33,020 bases of DNA from Verrucomicrobiales bacterium (GTDB lineage Bacteria; Verrucomicrobiota; Verrucomicrobiia; Verrucomicrobiales; V1-33), in the NCBI GenBank assembly GCA_947460575.1, contig CANHIJ010000035.1, forward strand, positions 1 through 33,020, in the 5' to 3' direction. Each line of letters opens with the position of its first letter. Position 1 is the stretch's first letter. The notes beneath the pieces are model-generated. The model made no database searches, was not told the origin of the DNA, and saw only the letters and a program-made list of their open reading frames with translations. This document shows, one piece after another, positions 8,053-16,215 of this stretch. The translations under genes and the position numbers were made by a program.

Positions 8053-8586
8053 ATGACAGCTCTCGACTTTTCTTCCCTGCGCGCGGCGGTGCGCGATGTG
8101 CCGGACTTTCCCTCGCCGGGGATCGTGTTTAAGGACATCACGCCGATGCTCGCGGATGGCGCCTTGTTTAGGCTGACGATTGACGGGCTGGTGGAAACGG
8201 TGGCGGGCCAAGGGGTGGTGAAGATCGTGGGGATCGACGCGCGGGGTTTTATTTTTGCGGCGGCGGTGGCGGACCGCTTGGGCTGCGGCTTTGTTCCGGT
8301 GCGCAAGAAGGGGAAGTTGCCCTGGAAGACGGAGGGCCTGGCCTATGATTTGGAATACGGCTCCAATGCGATTGAGATCCATGCGGACGCCATTGCCCCC
8401 GGGGAGCGGGTGTGGGTGGTGGACGACGTGCTGGCGACAGGGGGCACCGCGGCGGCGGCGGCGGCGCTGGTGCGGCGGCTCGGGGGAGAGTTAGTGGGGA
8501 TGAGCTTTTTGATTGAGCTCGGTTTTTTGAAGGGCCGGGAACTGCTGCCCGCCGAGGTCGCGGTACGGGGGCTGTTGGCTTACTAG
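8053..8586 (+). CDS. apt: Adenine phosphoribosyltransferase
   Basis: The 177-residue product salvages adenine by joining it to PRPP to give AMP in the cytoplasm. It contains the family N-terminus [57 protein letters not shown], and [17 protein letters not shown]. The PRPP-binding loop [18 protein letters not shown] is intact. The length agrees with bacterial Apt (about 170-185). The start at 8053 gives the standard N-terminus and is preceded by CTTGCC rather than a Shine-Dalgarno sequence. It lies between engB and the ebo genes in the same direction, and eboC begins 31 bp later. Confidence 0.95.
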   Translation: MTALDFSSLRAAVRDVPDFPSPGIVFKDITPMLADGALFRLTIDGLVETVAGQGVVKIVGIDARGFIFAAAVADRLGCGFVPVRKKGKLPWKTEGLAYDLEYGSNAIEIHADAIAPGERVWVVDDVLATGGTAAAAAALVRRLGGELVGMSFLIELGFLKGRELLPAEVAVRGLLAY

Positions 8587-8617
8587 CTTTTTAAGGAAAC
8601 TTTGCATCGTCCGCGCC

Positions 8618-9376
8618 ATGCGTCCTACGTTCCAACAAATGCTCATTTTGGCCCGGGTGCCGAACCTTCCCACGGTGTGGTCCAACGTCTTGCTGGGTTG
8701 GGTGCTCGGGGGCGGGGGTTGTTATGGGGGCCTGGGGGCGGCGCTGGCGGGGGGGACGCTGCTGTACGCGGGGGGCTGCACCTTAAACGATGCCTGCGAT
8801 GCCCGCTGGGATCGGGTCCACAAGCCGGGCCGCCTAATCCCCAGCGGGGCGCTGCGCGAGGGGGCGGTGTGGACTTTGGGCGGGGTGGAAATGGCTGTTG
8901 GTCTAGCCCTTTTTGTGCTGGCGGGGCCGGAGGTGTGGGGGTGGCCGGTCGGCTTGTCCCTAGCCATTTTGGCTTATGATTGGCGGCACAAGGAGACGCC
9001 TTGGAGCGTGGTGGTGATGGGGGCTTGCCGGGCCTTGCTGGTGCTGAGCGGGGCCGCGGTGGCGGGCGGGCAGTGGAGCGCCAGCGCGCTGGGAGCGGCT
9101 GGGGCGCTGTGGATTTATATCATCGCCTTGAGCCTGCTGGCGCGGGGGGAGGCGCGCCCTGGGGGCGGCTGGCTGCGGGTGTTGCGGCCGGGGTGGAGCG
9201 TGGGCCGCTGGGTAGGAGAGATGTTAGCGGCAATCCCGCTGGTGGATGCGGCGCTGCTAGGAGGGCTGGGGGGCGGGGTGCTGGGATGGTCGAATCGGGC
9301 TGGGGGAGCGGTGGCGGTGAGTTTGGCGCTTTGGCCGCTGTGTCGGTTGCTCCAGCGAAAATACGCCGCAACGTAA
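8618..9376 (+). CDS. eboC: UbiA-family prenyltransferase-like membrane protein EboC
   Basis: The 252-residue membrane protein has several hydrophobic helices and the UbiA polyprenyl-pyrophosphate motif NDACDARWDRVHKPGRLIPSG (NDxxDxxxD, about residues 58-66). A second loop reads YDWRHKETPWSVVVMGACR. This matches the EboC subfamily pattern YDxWHKxNPxSxxxMGxCR rather than UbiA or COQ2. Family knowledge: EboC belongs to the ebo cluster, which in cyanobacteria has been linked to export of a scytonemin precursor; its substrate is unknown. EboD starts 33 bp downstream, which supports the assignment. The start context is CGCGCC-ATG. I am confident of the superfamily and fairly confident of the EboC label. 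Confidence 0.85.
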   Translation: MRPTFQQMLILARVPNLPTVWSNVLLGWVLGGGGCYGGLGAALAGGTLLYAGGCTLNDACDARWDRVHKPGRLIPSGALREGAVWTLGGVEMAVGLALFVLAGPEVWGWPVGLSLAILAYDWRHKETPWSVVVMGACRALLVLSGAAVAGGQWSASALGAAGALWIYIIALSLLARGEARPGGGWLRVLRPGWSVGRWVGEMLAAIPLVDAALLGGLGGGVLGWSNRAGGAVAVSLALWPLCRLLQRKYAAT

Positions 9377-9409
9377 GGCCGACACGTCCCTCCCCGTTGT
9401 CATTGCTCC

Positions 9410-10582
9410 ATGATTGAACGACGCGTTTCGCTTTCCCTGCCGCACCGGGTTTTTTTCACTGAAGGAGTGTTCGATCCTGGGCACACCCTTTTGCGCGATG
9501 TGCTGTGCCCGGCGGAGCAGGGCGCGGGGCGAGTGCGCCGAGTCCTGGTGGTGGCGGAGGAGGCGGTCGTGGCCGGGCAACCGGGGCTGGAGGCGGGGCT
9601 GCGGGCTTGGTTTGCGGCGCAGGACGGCCTGCTGGTGCTGTCGGGGCTGCTCCTGGTGGCGGGGGGCGAACCGTGCAAAAATGATTGGCCCTTGGTGGAG
9701 CGTCTCTGGGGGGCGATCAACGAGGCGGGGATCGACCGCCACAGCTATGTGATCGCCCTGGGCGGGGGGGCGCTGTTGGATTTAGTGGGCTTTGCGGCGG
9801 CCACGGCGCACCGCGGCATCCGCTTGGTGCGCATGCCGAGCACGACCCTCAGCCAGGGAGATGGCGGGGTGGGAGTAAAAAATGGGGTCAACCATTTTGG
9901 GAAGAAGAATTGGGTGGGCACGTTTGCGGTGCCGTTTGCGGTGATCAACGACTTTCGCTTGTTAGAAAGCTTGAGCGCGGCGGCGCGGGTTGAGGGGGTG
10001 ATTGAGGCCATCAAGGTGGCCTTGATCCGGGACGGGGCCTTTTTTCGGGAAATGGAGGCGCAGGGGGAAGCCCTGGCCCGGCTGGAGCCGTCGATTTTGC
10101 ACCGGGTGATTCAGCGCAGCGCGGAGCTGCACGTGCAGCACATCTGTATGGGCGGGGACCCCTTTGAGTTTGGCTCGGCGCGGCCGCTGGATTTTGGGCA
10201 CTGGATCGCGCACAAGTTAGAGCAGTTGTCGGACTTCCGCATCAGCCACGGGCGGGCGGTGGCCATTGGGATGGCGGCGGATTTGCAGTACGCCCATCTA
10301 TTGGGCGTGCTGCCAGAGGAAGATCGGGACCGCATTTTGGCCTTGATCGAGCAGGTGGGATTCACGCTCTGGGCCAAGGAATTGGCGACGCTGGCGCCGG
10401 GCGGCAAGTTGGCGGTGCTGCGGGGGCTGGAGGAATTCCGCGAGCACTTGGGGGGCGAGCTCTGCATCACCTTGGTGACGGCCTTGGGGGAAGCGCGCGA
10501 GGTGCACGAGATGGACGCGGCGCTGGTGCAGCAGTCGATTGAGTGGCTGCAGGTGCGGGCGGAGGCGTCGGCCTTGACCTAA
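9410..10582 (+). CDS. eboD: EboD, 3-dehydroquinate synthase-like sugar phosphate cyclase
   Basis: The 390-residue protein is a sugar phosphate cyclase of the dehydroquinate synthase superfamily, which uses NAD and a divalent metal to close a sugar phosphate into a cyclitol. Typical stretches are GGEPCKNDWPLVE, the NAD loop ALGGGALLDLVGFAAATAHRG, MPSTTLSQGDGGVGVKNGVN, and EGVIEAIKVALIRD. The metal ligands appear as E (in EAIK), H (in the DFGHWIAHKLEQL helix) and H (in ISHGRAVAIGM). GVKNGVNHFGKKNWVGTF differs from true AroB, which has KTGVN and NMIGxF, and matches the EboD/valiolone-synthase-like branch. So this is unlikely to be the shikimate-pathway AroB. eboF begins 6 bp after its stop, implying one transcript and translational coupling. 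The product is unknown. Confidence 0.87.
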   Translation: MIERRVSLSLPHRVFFTEGVFDPGHTLLRDVLCPAEQGAGRVRRVLVVAEEAVVAGQPGLEAGLRAWFAAQDGLLVLSGLLLVAGGEPCKNDWPLVERLWGAINEAGIDRHSYVIALGGGALLDLVGFAAATAHRGIRLVRMPSTTLSQGDGGVGVKNGVNHFGKKNWVGTFAVPFAVINDFRLLESLSAAARVEGVIEAIKVALIRDGAFFREMEAQGEALARLEPSILHRVIQRSAELHVQHICMGGDPFEFGSARPLDFGHWIAHKLEQLSDFRISHGRAVAIGMAADLQYAHLLGVLPEEDRDRILALIEQVGFTLWAKELATLAPGGKLAVLRGLEEFREHLGGELCITLVTALGEAREVHEMDAALVQQSIEWLQVRAEASALT

Positions 10583-10588
10583 CGTGCC

Positions 10589-11995
10589 ATGAGCCGCACC
10601 GCCATCCTCAACGTCGTGGGCCTGACGGCCCGGCACATCAGCGCGGAGACGACGCCCCAGATTTTCGCGTGGCTCAAGCACAAGCAGATTGCGCCAATTC
10701 GGCCGGTGCTGCCGGCCGTGACTACTACCATGCAGTCCACCTACCTGACCGGTCGGCGGGTTTCGGACCACGGGATTGTGGCCAACGGTTGGTATAATCG
10801 GGAGATGGCGGAAGTCCAAATGTGGAAGCAGAGCAATCACCTGGTGAAGGGCGAGAAGTTTTGGGATGTCTTGAAGCGGGAGTACCCCGGCTACACCGTG
10901 GCCAAGCTTTTCTGGTGGTATAACATGTATTCCACGGCGGACTACTCCATCACCCCGCGGCCGGCCTATCCAGCGGATGGGCGCAAGGTTTTTGATATCT
11001 ACACCCAGCCGTCGGCCCTGCGGGAAGCCATCAAGGGGGACTTGGGCGATTTTCCGTTTCCTTCATTTTGGGGTCCCCTCGCGGGAATCGCCTGCTCGCA
11101 GTGGATTGCGGACTCGGCGAAGTGGACCGAGGACAAGTACTGGCCTAACTTGAGTCTGGTATATCTGCCGCATCTCGACTACAACTTGCAGCGCCTCGGT
11201 CCGGAGGATCCAGCGATCCTGGCGGATCTGCAGGCGATCGACGCCATCGTGGGGGACTTGATCCAATTTTACAAGCAGCGGGCGATTCGGGTGGTTTTGC
11301 TCTCCGAGTACGGCATCACGCCGGTGCACCGGGCGGTGCATCTCAACCGGGTGTTGCGGGAGCGCGGCTGGATCGCGATTCGGGAGGAACTGGGCCGCGA
11401 GCTATTAGACTGCGGGGCCAGCAAAGCCTTTGCCTTGGCCGACCACCAGGTGGCCCACATTTACGTCAATGACCCCGCGATATTGCCGGAATTGCGGGCG
11501 GTGCTGGAGGCGGTGCCGGGAGTGGAAAGCGTGGTCGACGGGGTGTGGAAGGCCTCGATTGGGCTGGACCATCCGCGGAGCGGCGACTTGATCTGCCTGG
11601 CAGACAAGGACAGCTGGTTTACCTATTATTATTGGCTAGACGACGCGGTGGCCCCAGATTTTGCCCGCTGCGTGGATATCCACCGCAAGCCGGGCTACGA
11701 TCCGGTGGAATTGTTCCTTGACCCTAGCTTTAAGCATCCGAAGTGGGAGGTGGGCAAGCGCTTGCTCAAGAAAAAGGCGGGGCTGCGCTATCTGATGGAC
11801 GTGATTCCGCTGGACGCGAGTTTAGTTAAAGGGAGCCACGGGCGCATTCCCGAGGACCGCTACGACTGGCCGATTTTGGCGGGGGATTTCCCCCACTTGG
11901 TGAGCGACGACTCGATTCCGGCGACGCGCGTTTACCACGAGTTGATGGCCACGGTGAAGCGGGGCATCGCGGAGCGGGTGGAACCTGCGGAGTAA
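10589..11995 (+). CDS. eboF: EboF, alkaline phosphatase superfamily phosphodiesterase-like protein
   Basis: The 468-residue protein belongs to the nucleotide pyrophosphatase/phosphodiesterase branch of the alkaline phosphatase superfamily. Supporting stretches are PVLPAVTTTMQSTYLTGR, SDHGIVANGWYNREMAEV, KLFWWYNMYSTADYSITPRP, LSLVYLPHLDYNLQRLGP and LLSEYGITPVHRAVHLNR; GSHGRIPEDRYDWP lies near the end. The phosphatase metal-site histidines and aspartates can be picked out in LPHLDY, SEYGIT and GSHG. The first motif reads LNVVGLT, where most relatives have an aspartate, with T as the putative nucleophile; this matches my recollection of EboF proteins. There is no signal peptide, so it is probably cytoplasmic. 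It follows eboD by 6 bp and precedes recQ by 47 bp. Substrate unknown. Confidence 0.83.
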   Translation: MSRTAILNVVGLTARHISAETTPQIFAWLKHKQIAPIRPVLPAVTTTMQSTYLTGRRVSDHGIVANGWYNREMAEVQMWKQSNHLVKGEKFWDVLKREYPGYTVAKLFWWYNMYSTADYSITPRPAYPADGRKVFDIYTQPSALREAIKGDLGDFPFPSFWGPLAGIACSQWIADSAKWTEDKYWPNLSLVYLPHLDYNLQRLGPEDPAILADLQAIDAIVGDLIQFYKQRAIRVVLLSEYGITPVHRAVHLNRVLRERGWIAIREELGRELLDCGASKAFALADHQVAHIYVNDPAILPELRAVLEAVPGVESVVDGVWKASIGLDHPRSGDLICLADKDSWFTYYYWLDDAVAPDFARCVDIHRKPGYDPVELFLDPSFKHPKWEVGKRLLKKKAGLRYLMDVIPLDASLVKGSHGRIPEDRYDWPILAGDFPHLVSDDSIPATRVYHELMATVKRGIAERVEPAE

Positions 11996-12042
11996 GGGTG
12001 CATCGTCCCTTGTGGGGGTGAGGCATCCGGCCAAGTTGCGCC

Positions 12043-14310
12043 ATGAAAGTTTCCTCCAGCGACCGTCTGCTGCGCCTGCTCAAGGACCACTTTGGGTACG
12101 ACTCATGGCGTCCCTTGCAGGAGGAGATCATTGCCGCCACCATGGAGGGGCGGGACGTCCTGGCGCTGCTGCCGACGGGCGGGGGCAAGTCGCTGTGCTT
12201 TCAATTGCCCGCCATGGCAGGCCGGGGCCTGACCTTGGTGGTGTCGCCGCTGATCGCGCTGATGAAGGACCAGGTGGATCAACTGGAGGCGGCGGGGATC
12301 CCTGCGACATTTTTAAATTCGACCCTGGATGCGGCGGAGGCGCGGCAGCGCCTGCGGGGGCTGCACGAGGGGCGCTACCGCCTGCTCTACGCGGCGCCAG
12401 AGCGGATCATGCTGGACGGTTTTCTGTCCGACCTACAGAAGTGGGGGGTAGAGCGGATCGCGATCGACGAGGCGCACTGCATCAGCGAGTGGGGGCACGA
12501 TTTTCGGCCGGAATACCGCCAGCTGCCACGGCTGCGCGAGATTTTGCCGGAGGTGCCGTTTATCGCTCTAACAGCCACGGCTACGGATCAGGTGCGCGAT
12601 GACATTGAGCGGCACCTAGCGCTGCGCAGTCCAGAGCGTTTTACTGCTAGTTTTAACAGGCCTAATCTTACCTATCGAGTTTCGCCCAAGACGGGGGCCT
12701 ACGAACAAGTGCGGCAATTTCTGCGGACCCGGCCAGACGACAGCGGCATTATTTATTGTCAGTCGCGCAAGGCTACGGAGCAGGTGGCGGCGAAGCTCAG
12801 CGCTGATGGGATCCCGGCGCTGCCTTACCACGCTGGGCTGGAGCAGTCGGAGCGAGCGGGGAATCAGGAAAAATACCTGCGCGACCGGGTGCGGGTGATG
12901 TGCGCCACGATTGCCTTTGGGATGGGCATCAATAAACCGAACGTGCGCTTTGTCATCCATTACGACCTGCCGAAGAACTTGGAGGGATACTATCAAGAGA
13001 CGGGGCGGGCGGGGCGAGATGGCTTGCCGGGCGAGTGCTTGCTGCTTTTCAGCCCGGGCGATGTGGCCAAGCACATTGGTTTCATCAGCGAGATCGACGA
13101 TGAGGTCGAGGCGGCGCGGGCGCGGCACCTGCTGGACCAGGTGGTGCACTATGCGGAGGCATCGTCTTGCCGCCGGGCCCTGCTGTTGAATTATTTTAGC
13201 GAGACCTTTCCGGAGCCCAACTGCGGTGGCTGCGACAATTGCCAGTCTCCCCGGGAAAGCTTTGATGGCACGCTGGTGGCGCAAAAGCTGCTCTCCTGCG
13301 TGCTGCGGGCCAACCAGGCGAGCCGATGGCAATTTGGATTGGGGCACTACTGCGATATCCTCTGCGGGGCCAGCAGCGAGAAGATTCTCAAGCAAGAACA
13401 CCACCGCCTGAGCACCTATGGCATTGGCAAGGAAATGAAAAAGCCGGAATGGCAGGCGATCGGCCGGGAGTTGACCCGCATGGGGTTTCTCCAGGCGGAC
13501 CCCGCCCGGATGGGCAGCCTCAGCGTGACCGAACAGGGGGTGGAGGCGCTGAAGCAGCGCCGCGCCTTTACCCTGACGCGGCCGCTGCCGGGCGTGGAGG
13601 CTAAAAAGCGCGGGCAGGGAGTGGCCAAGGCGGGCGATATCGAGTGCGATCCCGTCCTTTTTCAGGCCCTGCGCGACTTGCGGCGCGAGCTGGCGGAGGC
13701 TCGGGGGGTGCCGCCCTATGTCATTTTTGGCGACGTTTCCTTGCGGCATATGGCCAGCGTTTACCCGACGCACGAGGAGGCCTTTGCGGCCATTCCCGGG
13801 GTGGGGCAGCAGAAATTGGCCGACTACGGGGAGGCCTTTTGCGCGGTGGTGCGCAAGCATTTGGGCGTGAACCCGATGCAGGTTTTCGCCGCGGCGCGCC
13901 CGCCCGCGTCTCGGGTGGCGCCGGAGCGCCGGGGCAGCCGACCGGCGGCGGCGCGCCCTGCGGGGTCTCCGCCGCCCTCGATGGATCCGGGGCCAGTGAG
14001 CGACACGATCGGGGAGACGCTGCGGGTGTACCGGCGCGGCGTCGCCGATTTGGCGGCGCTGGCGGTGGCGCGGAACTTGGCCGAGAGCACGGTGACGAGC
14101 CACTTGTGCAACGCCATCGCCGCGGGTCGGGCGGACGACATCCCGCCTGAGAGCCTGATTTTTCCGGGTTTGCTGGCGGGGTTGGGAGAGCTCTTCGATG
14201 CCGCGGAGTCGATCGATAGTTTGGGGGCGCTCAAGGAAATGGCGGGAGATCGCTACGCCTATCGGGATCTACAGCTCTTTAGAGCTTTCCGGCAGGCGGG
14301 AAAGGTTTAG
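12043..14310 (+). CDS. recQ: ATP-dependent DNA helicase RecQ
   Basis: The 755-residue product is a complete RecQ helicase that unwinds DNA 3' to 5' in recombination and fork repair. Walker A is TGGGKS (45-50) and the DEAH box is D142-H145, followed by CISEWGHDFRPEYRQL, the aromatic-rich RecQ loop. Motif VI is YYQETGRAGRDG. The RQC domain carries the zinc cysteines (CRR..., NCGGCDNC) and a winged helix (LLSCVLRANQ...). An HRDC domain follows (FQALRDLRRELAEARGVPPYVIFGD...). After a Pro/Arg/Ala-rich linker (~615-645) comes an extra helix-turn-helix of the RQC-associated HTH_40 type (LRVYRRGVADLAALAVARNL). It is longer than E. coli RecQ (~610) because of that tail. The start context is TTGCGCC-ATG. 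It follows eboF closely but is probably functionally unrelated. Confidence 0.95.
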   Translation: MKVSSSDRLLRLLKDHFGYDSWRPLQEEIIAATMEGRDVLALLPTGGGKSLCFQLPAMAGRGLTLVVSPLIALMKDQVDQLEAAGIPATFLNSTLDAAEARQRLRGLHEGRYRLLYAAPERIMLDGFLSDLQKWGVERIAIDEAHCISEWGHDFRPEYRQLPRLREILPEVPFIALTATATDQVRDDIERHLALRSPERFTASFNRPNLTYRVSPKTGAYEQVRQFLRTRPDDSGIIYCQSRKATEQVAAKLSADGIPALPYHAGLEQSERAGNQEKYLRDRVRVMCATIAFGMGINKPNVRFVIHYDLPKNLEGYYQETGRAGRDGLPGECLLLFSPGDVAKHIGFISEIDDEVEAARARHLLDQVVHYAEASSCRRALLLNYFSETFPEPNCGGCDNCQSPRESFDGTLVAQKLLSCVLRANQASRWQFGLGHYCDILCGASSEKILKQEHHRLSTYGIGKEMKKPEWQAIGRELTRMGFLQADPARMGSLSVTEQGVEALKQRRAFTLTRPLPGVEAKKRGQGVAKAGDIECDPVLFQALRDLRRELAEARGVPPYVIFGDVSLRHMASVYPTHEEAFAAIPGVGQQKLADYGEAFCAVVRKHLGVNPMQVFAAARPPASRVAPERRGSRPAAARPAGSPPPSMDPGPVSDTIGETLRVYRRGVADLAALAVARNLAESTVTSHLCNAIAAGRADDIPPESLIFPGLLAGLGELFDAAESIDSLGALKEMAGDRYAYRDLQLFRAFRQAGKV

Positions 14311-14735
14311 GGACCTGATTTTTGGGGTGGCCGGGGCTGAATGAGGGGAGGGTTAAGGAGATTTTTTGGGGCCTCCATTGACGCCGCGAGGCTTTTCTGG
14401 CAGAGGGTGGGCCGTGTTCTTTGCCTGTGGGTGGCTGCGGCCACTTCATCCCTTTCCTGCGGTGTGCGTGACTCCTGGTCCTTTGGGCCCGCTCCGATGC
14501 AAAATTATGGAGGTCTGGTCAGCCCTACCGATGCCGCGCCTCTTCATAGGATGGCAGACGTTTGGTTCGTGCGGCCACCACCTGGTTATACTCTTGGGAA
14601 CGAGAGCCTTCGACCATAGACGCCACCGCGGGTTTTTGGGGGGATGAGGGTCGCCGACGACATGGGCTGGAGCGATGGGCTGGACCGCCTGGCTTGCGTG
14701 ATTGATGGGGGGGAGTGCGGTGGGCGCGGGGGTTT
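14311..14735. other. Convergent intergenic region with no identified feature
   Basis: This 425-base stretch separates the 3' ends of recQ and the minus-strand repeat protein. A plus-strand open frame of 92 codons (14341-14619) lacks a ribosome-binding context and recognisable family features, so I do not call it. No clear terminator hairpin with a T-run was found for either gene. Confidence 0.45.
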
Positions 14736-16019
14736 TTAATTGCGGGCGCGGCGGCGGTCTTCGCGGGAGGGGTTGAGGATGGCTTGTTGGGCAGATTCGG
14801 GGAGGTTGGCGGATTGGAGCCACTGGGTGGCTTGGGCGGGGTCGCGGAGGAACCAGGTTTGGCCGGCGCGGGTGAGGGTTTTGAGGCGCGAGGTTTCGTC
14901 GCCGATGGTTTTGGCCCAGATCATGGCGGATTCGGGGTCTTCGCGGGCGAGGCTGCGGGCGAAGCCGCTGACGGCGGAGTCTTTGGAGGGGGAAGGGGGG
15001 AGGGCGGCAAGGTATTGGCTGGCGCCGAGGGCGTCGCGGCGGGTCCAGCCGCGGAGGGCGGAGAAGGTGCCGTCGGAGCGGGCGGAGCCTTCGTCGAGGG
15101 TGCCGAGCCAGGCGACGGCGGCTTGGGGGTCGCGCTGGGCCCACTGGCTGCCGATTTGTTCGATGACGCGGGGGCCATAGGAGGCGTTGGCGAACTGGGC
15201 GGCCCAGGCGGCGGCGGCGGCGGGGTTTTCGGCGGCGTAGGCGCCGGCGAGGCGGTCGAGGGTGGAGCCTTTGAGGGGGCCGTCGGGGAGGGCTTCGCCC
15301 CAAGCGGTGGCGGCGGCGGGGCCATTTTTGCGCAATTCTTCTTCGGCGATGGTGCGAAGGTAGGTTTCGGCCTGTTTGTCGCCGAGGGTGGCGCGGTTGA
15401 GGGCGTAGGAAGTGGCGAGGGCGATGTCGTGGTCGGCGAGGCCGGCGACGAGGTTGGCGCGCTGGCGGTTTTTGGAGTCGCCTTCTTCGAGGGATTCGAG
15501 CCAGGCGGTGGCGGCGGTGGGGTTTTGGCCGGCCCAGCCGGGCAGGGCGGCATCGAGGAAGCGGTCCTTGCGGCCGTCCGGGAGGGTATTGGCGTGGGCG
15601 ATGGCGGCGGGGCCGTCTTTGGAGCCCCAGGCGTAGAGGAAGAGGCGCCATTGGTCGGGGCTGGCGCGGTTGGCCTGAAGGGATTCGAGGAGGGCTGGGG
15701 CGTTTTCTGGGGTGAGGGAGTCGAGGAGTTGGGCGAAGGCCTGGTGGCGGCGGAGGGGATTGGGGTCGGTGAGGGCGAGTTTGGCGAGGGCTTCGCGTTG
15801 GCTGGCGTTGAGGGGGAGTGGGGCGCCGGGGCTGGGGGCGAGGTTGGGAGGCTTGCGGTTGGTGGAGGGAGCAGCCGCGGAGGAGGAGGAGCCGAGGAGG
15901 CGGGGGGAAAGCGGGCTTGGCAGCGAGGCGGGGCGGAAGTGGTTCCAAGTGAAGCCGAGGGCGAAGGCGGAGAGGGTGGCGAGGCCCCAGGCGGTATGGG
16001 TCAGGTGGGAGCGCTTCAT
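14736..16019 (-). CDS. Exported or membrane-anchored DP-x-AA-x-W repeat protein of unknown function
   Basis: This is a 427-residue protein. The N-terminus (MKRSHLTHTAWGLATLSAFALGF) looks like an uncleaved signal anchor. It is followed by a Pro/Ser-rich stretch to about residue 75. From ~95 to ~415 there are about seven imperfect helical repeats of 35-40 residues. They are centred on patterns such as NPTAATAWLESL, GPAAATAWGEALPDG, NPAAAAAWAAQF, DPQAAVAWLGTL, DPESAMIWAKTI and DPAQATQWLQSA. Similar repeat proteins are common in Verrucomicrobia, in my recollection; they resemble TPR/Sel1-type solenoids and probably bind proteins. The very C-terminus is basic (SREDRRRARN). The start has a pyrimidine-rich leader ending CCC before ATG. 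No function can be assigned. Confidence 0.75.
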   Translation of the reverse strand: MKRSHLTHTAWGLATLSAFALGFTWNHFRPASLPSPLSPRLLGSSSSAAAPSTNRKPPNLAPSPGAPLPLNASQREALAKLALTDPNPLRRHQAFAQLLDSLTPENAPALLESLQANRASPDQWRLFLYAWGSKDGPAAIAHANTLPDGRKDRFLDAALPGWAGQNPTAATAWLESLEEGDSKNRQRANLVAGLADHDIALATSYALNRATLGDKQAETYLRTIAEEELRKNGPAAATAWGEALPDGPLKGSTLDRLAGAYAAENPAAAAAWAAQFANASYGPRVIEQIGSQWAQRDPQAAVAWLGTLDEGSARSDGTFSALRGWTRRDALGASQYLAALPPSPSKDSAVSGFARSLAREDPESAMIWAKTIGDETSRLKTLTRAGQTWFLRDPAQATQWLQSANLPESAQQAILNPSREDRRRARN

Positions 16020-16215
16020 GGGAGGGGGGGAGGGGGCGCGGGAGGAGGCCTGGTAAGGGCCTGGGGCCGGGATAACTTATGGGGCCGGGGGCCGGGGGAG
16101 TCAAATACGCGGGTCCGGATAGCGGGGAGCTGGGACAGAGATGGGGGGAGCGCGGGGGCGGGGGCTGGGACCTGATGGAGGGTTGGCGTTTTGGGCTTTG
16201 GCTGGTATGGTAAGC

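Noticed and set aside
9410..10582. Annotation as shikimate-pathway aroB
   Set aside because: The substrate-region motifs differ from AroB and the gene sits between EboC- and EboF-type genes, so EboD is the better label.
12616..14103. Minus-strand open frame of 495 codons opposite recQ
   Set aside because: It is antisense to all RecQ domains, with Arg/His/Pro-rich composition and no motif.
14341..14619. Possible small protein of 92 residues downstream of recQ
   Set aside because: It has a hydrophobic stretch and a cysteine, but no ribosome-binding context, no recognised family and an atypical composition. The evidence is too weak to annotate.
14715..16175. Plus-strand open frame of 486 codons opposite the repeat protein
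   Set aside because: The glycine-rich composition is an antisense artefact. The minus frame has a signal anchor and regular DP-x-AA-x-W repeats, which random shadows do not produce.
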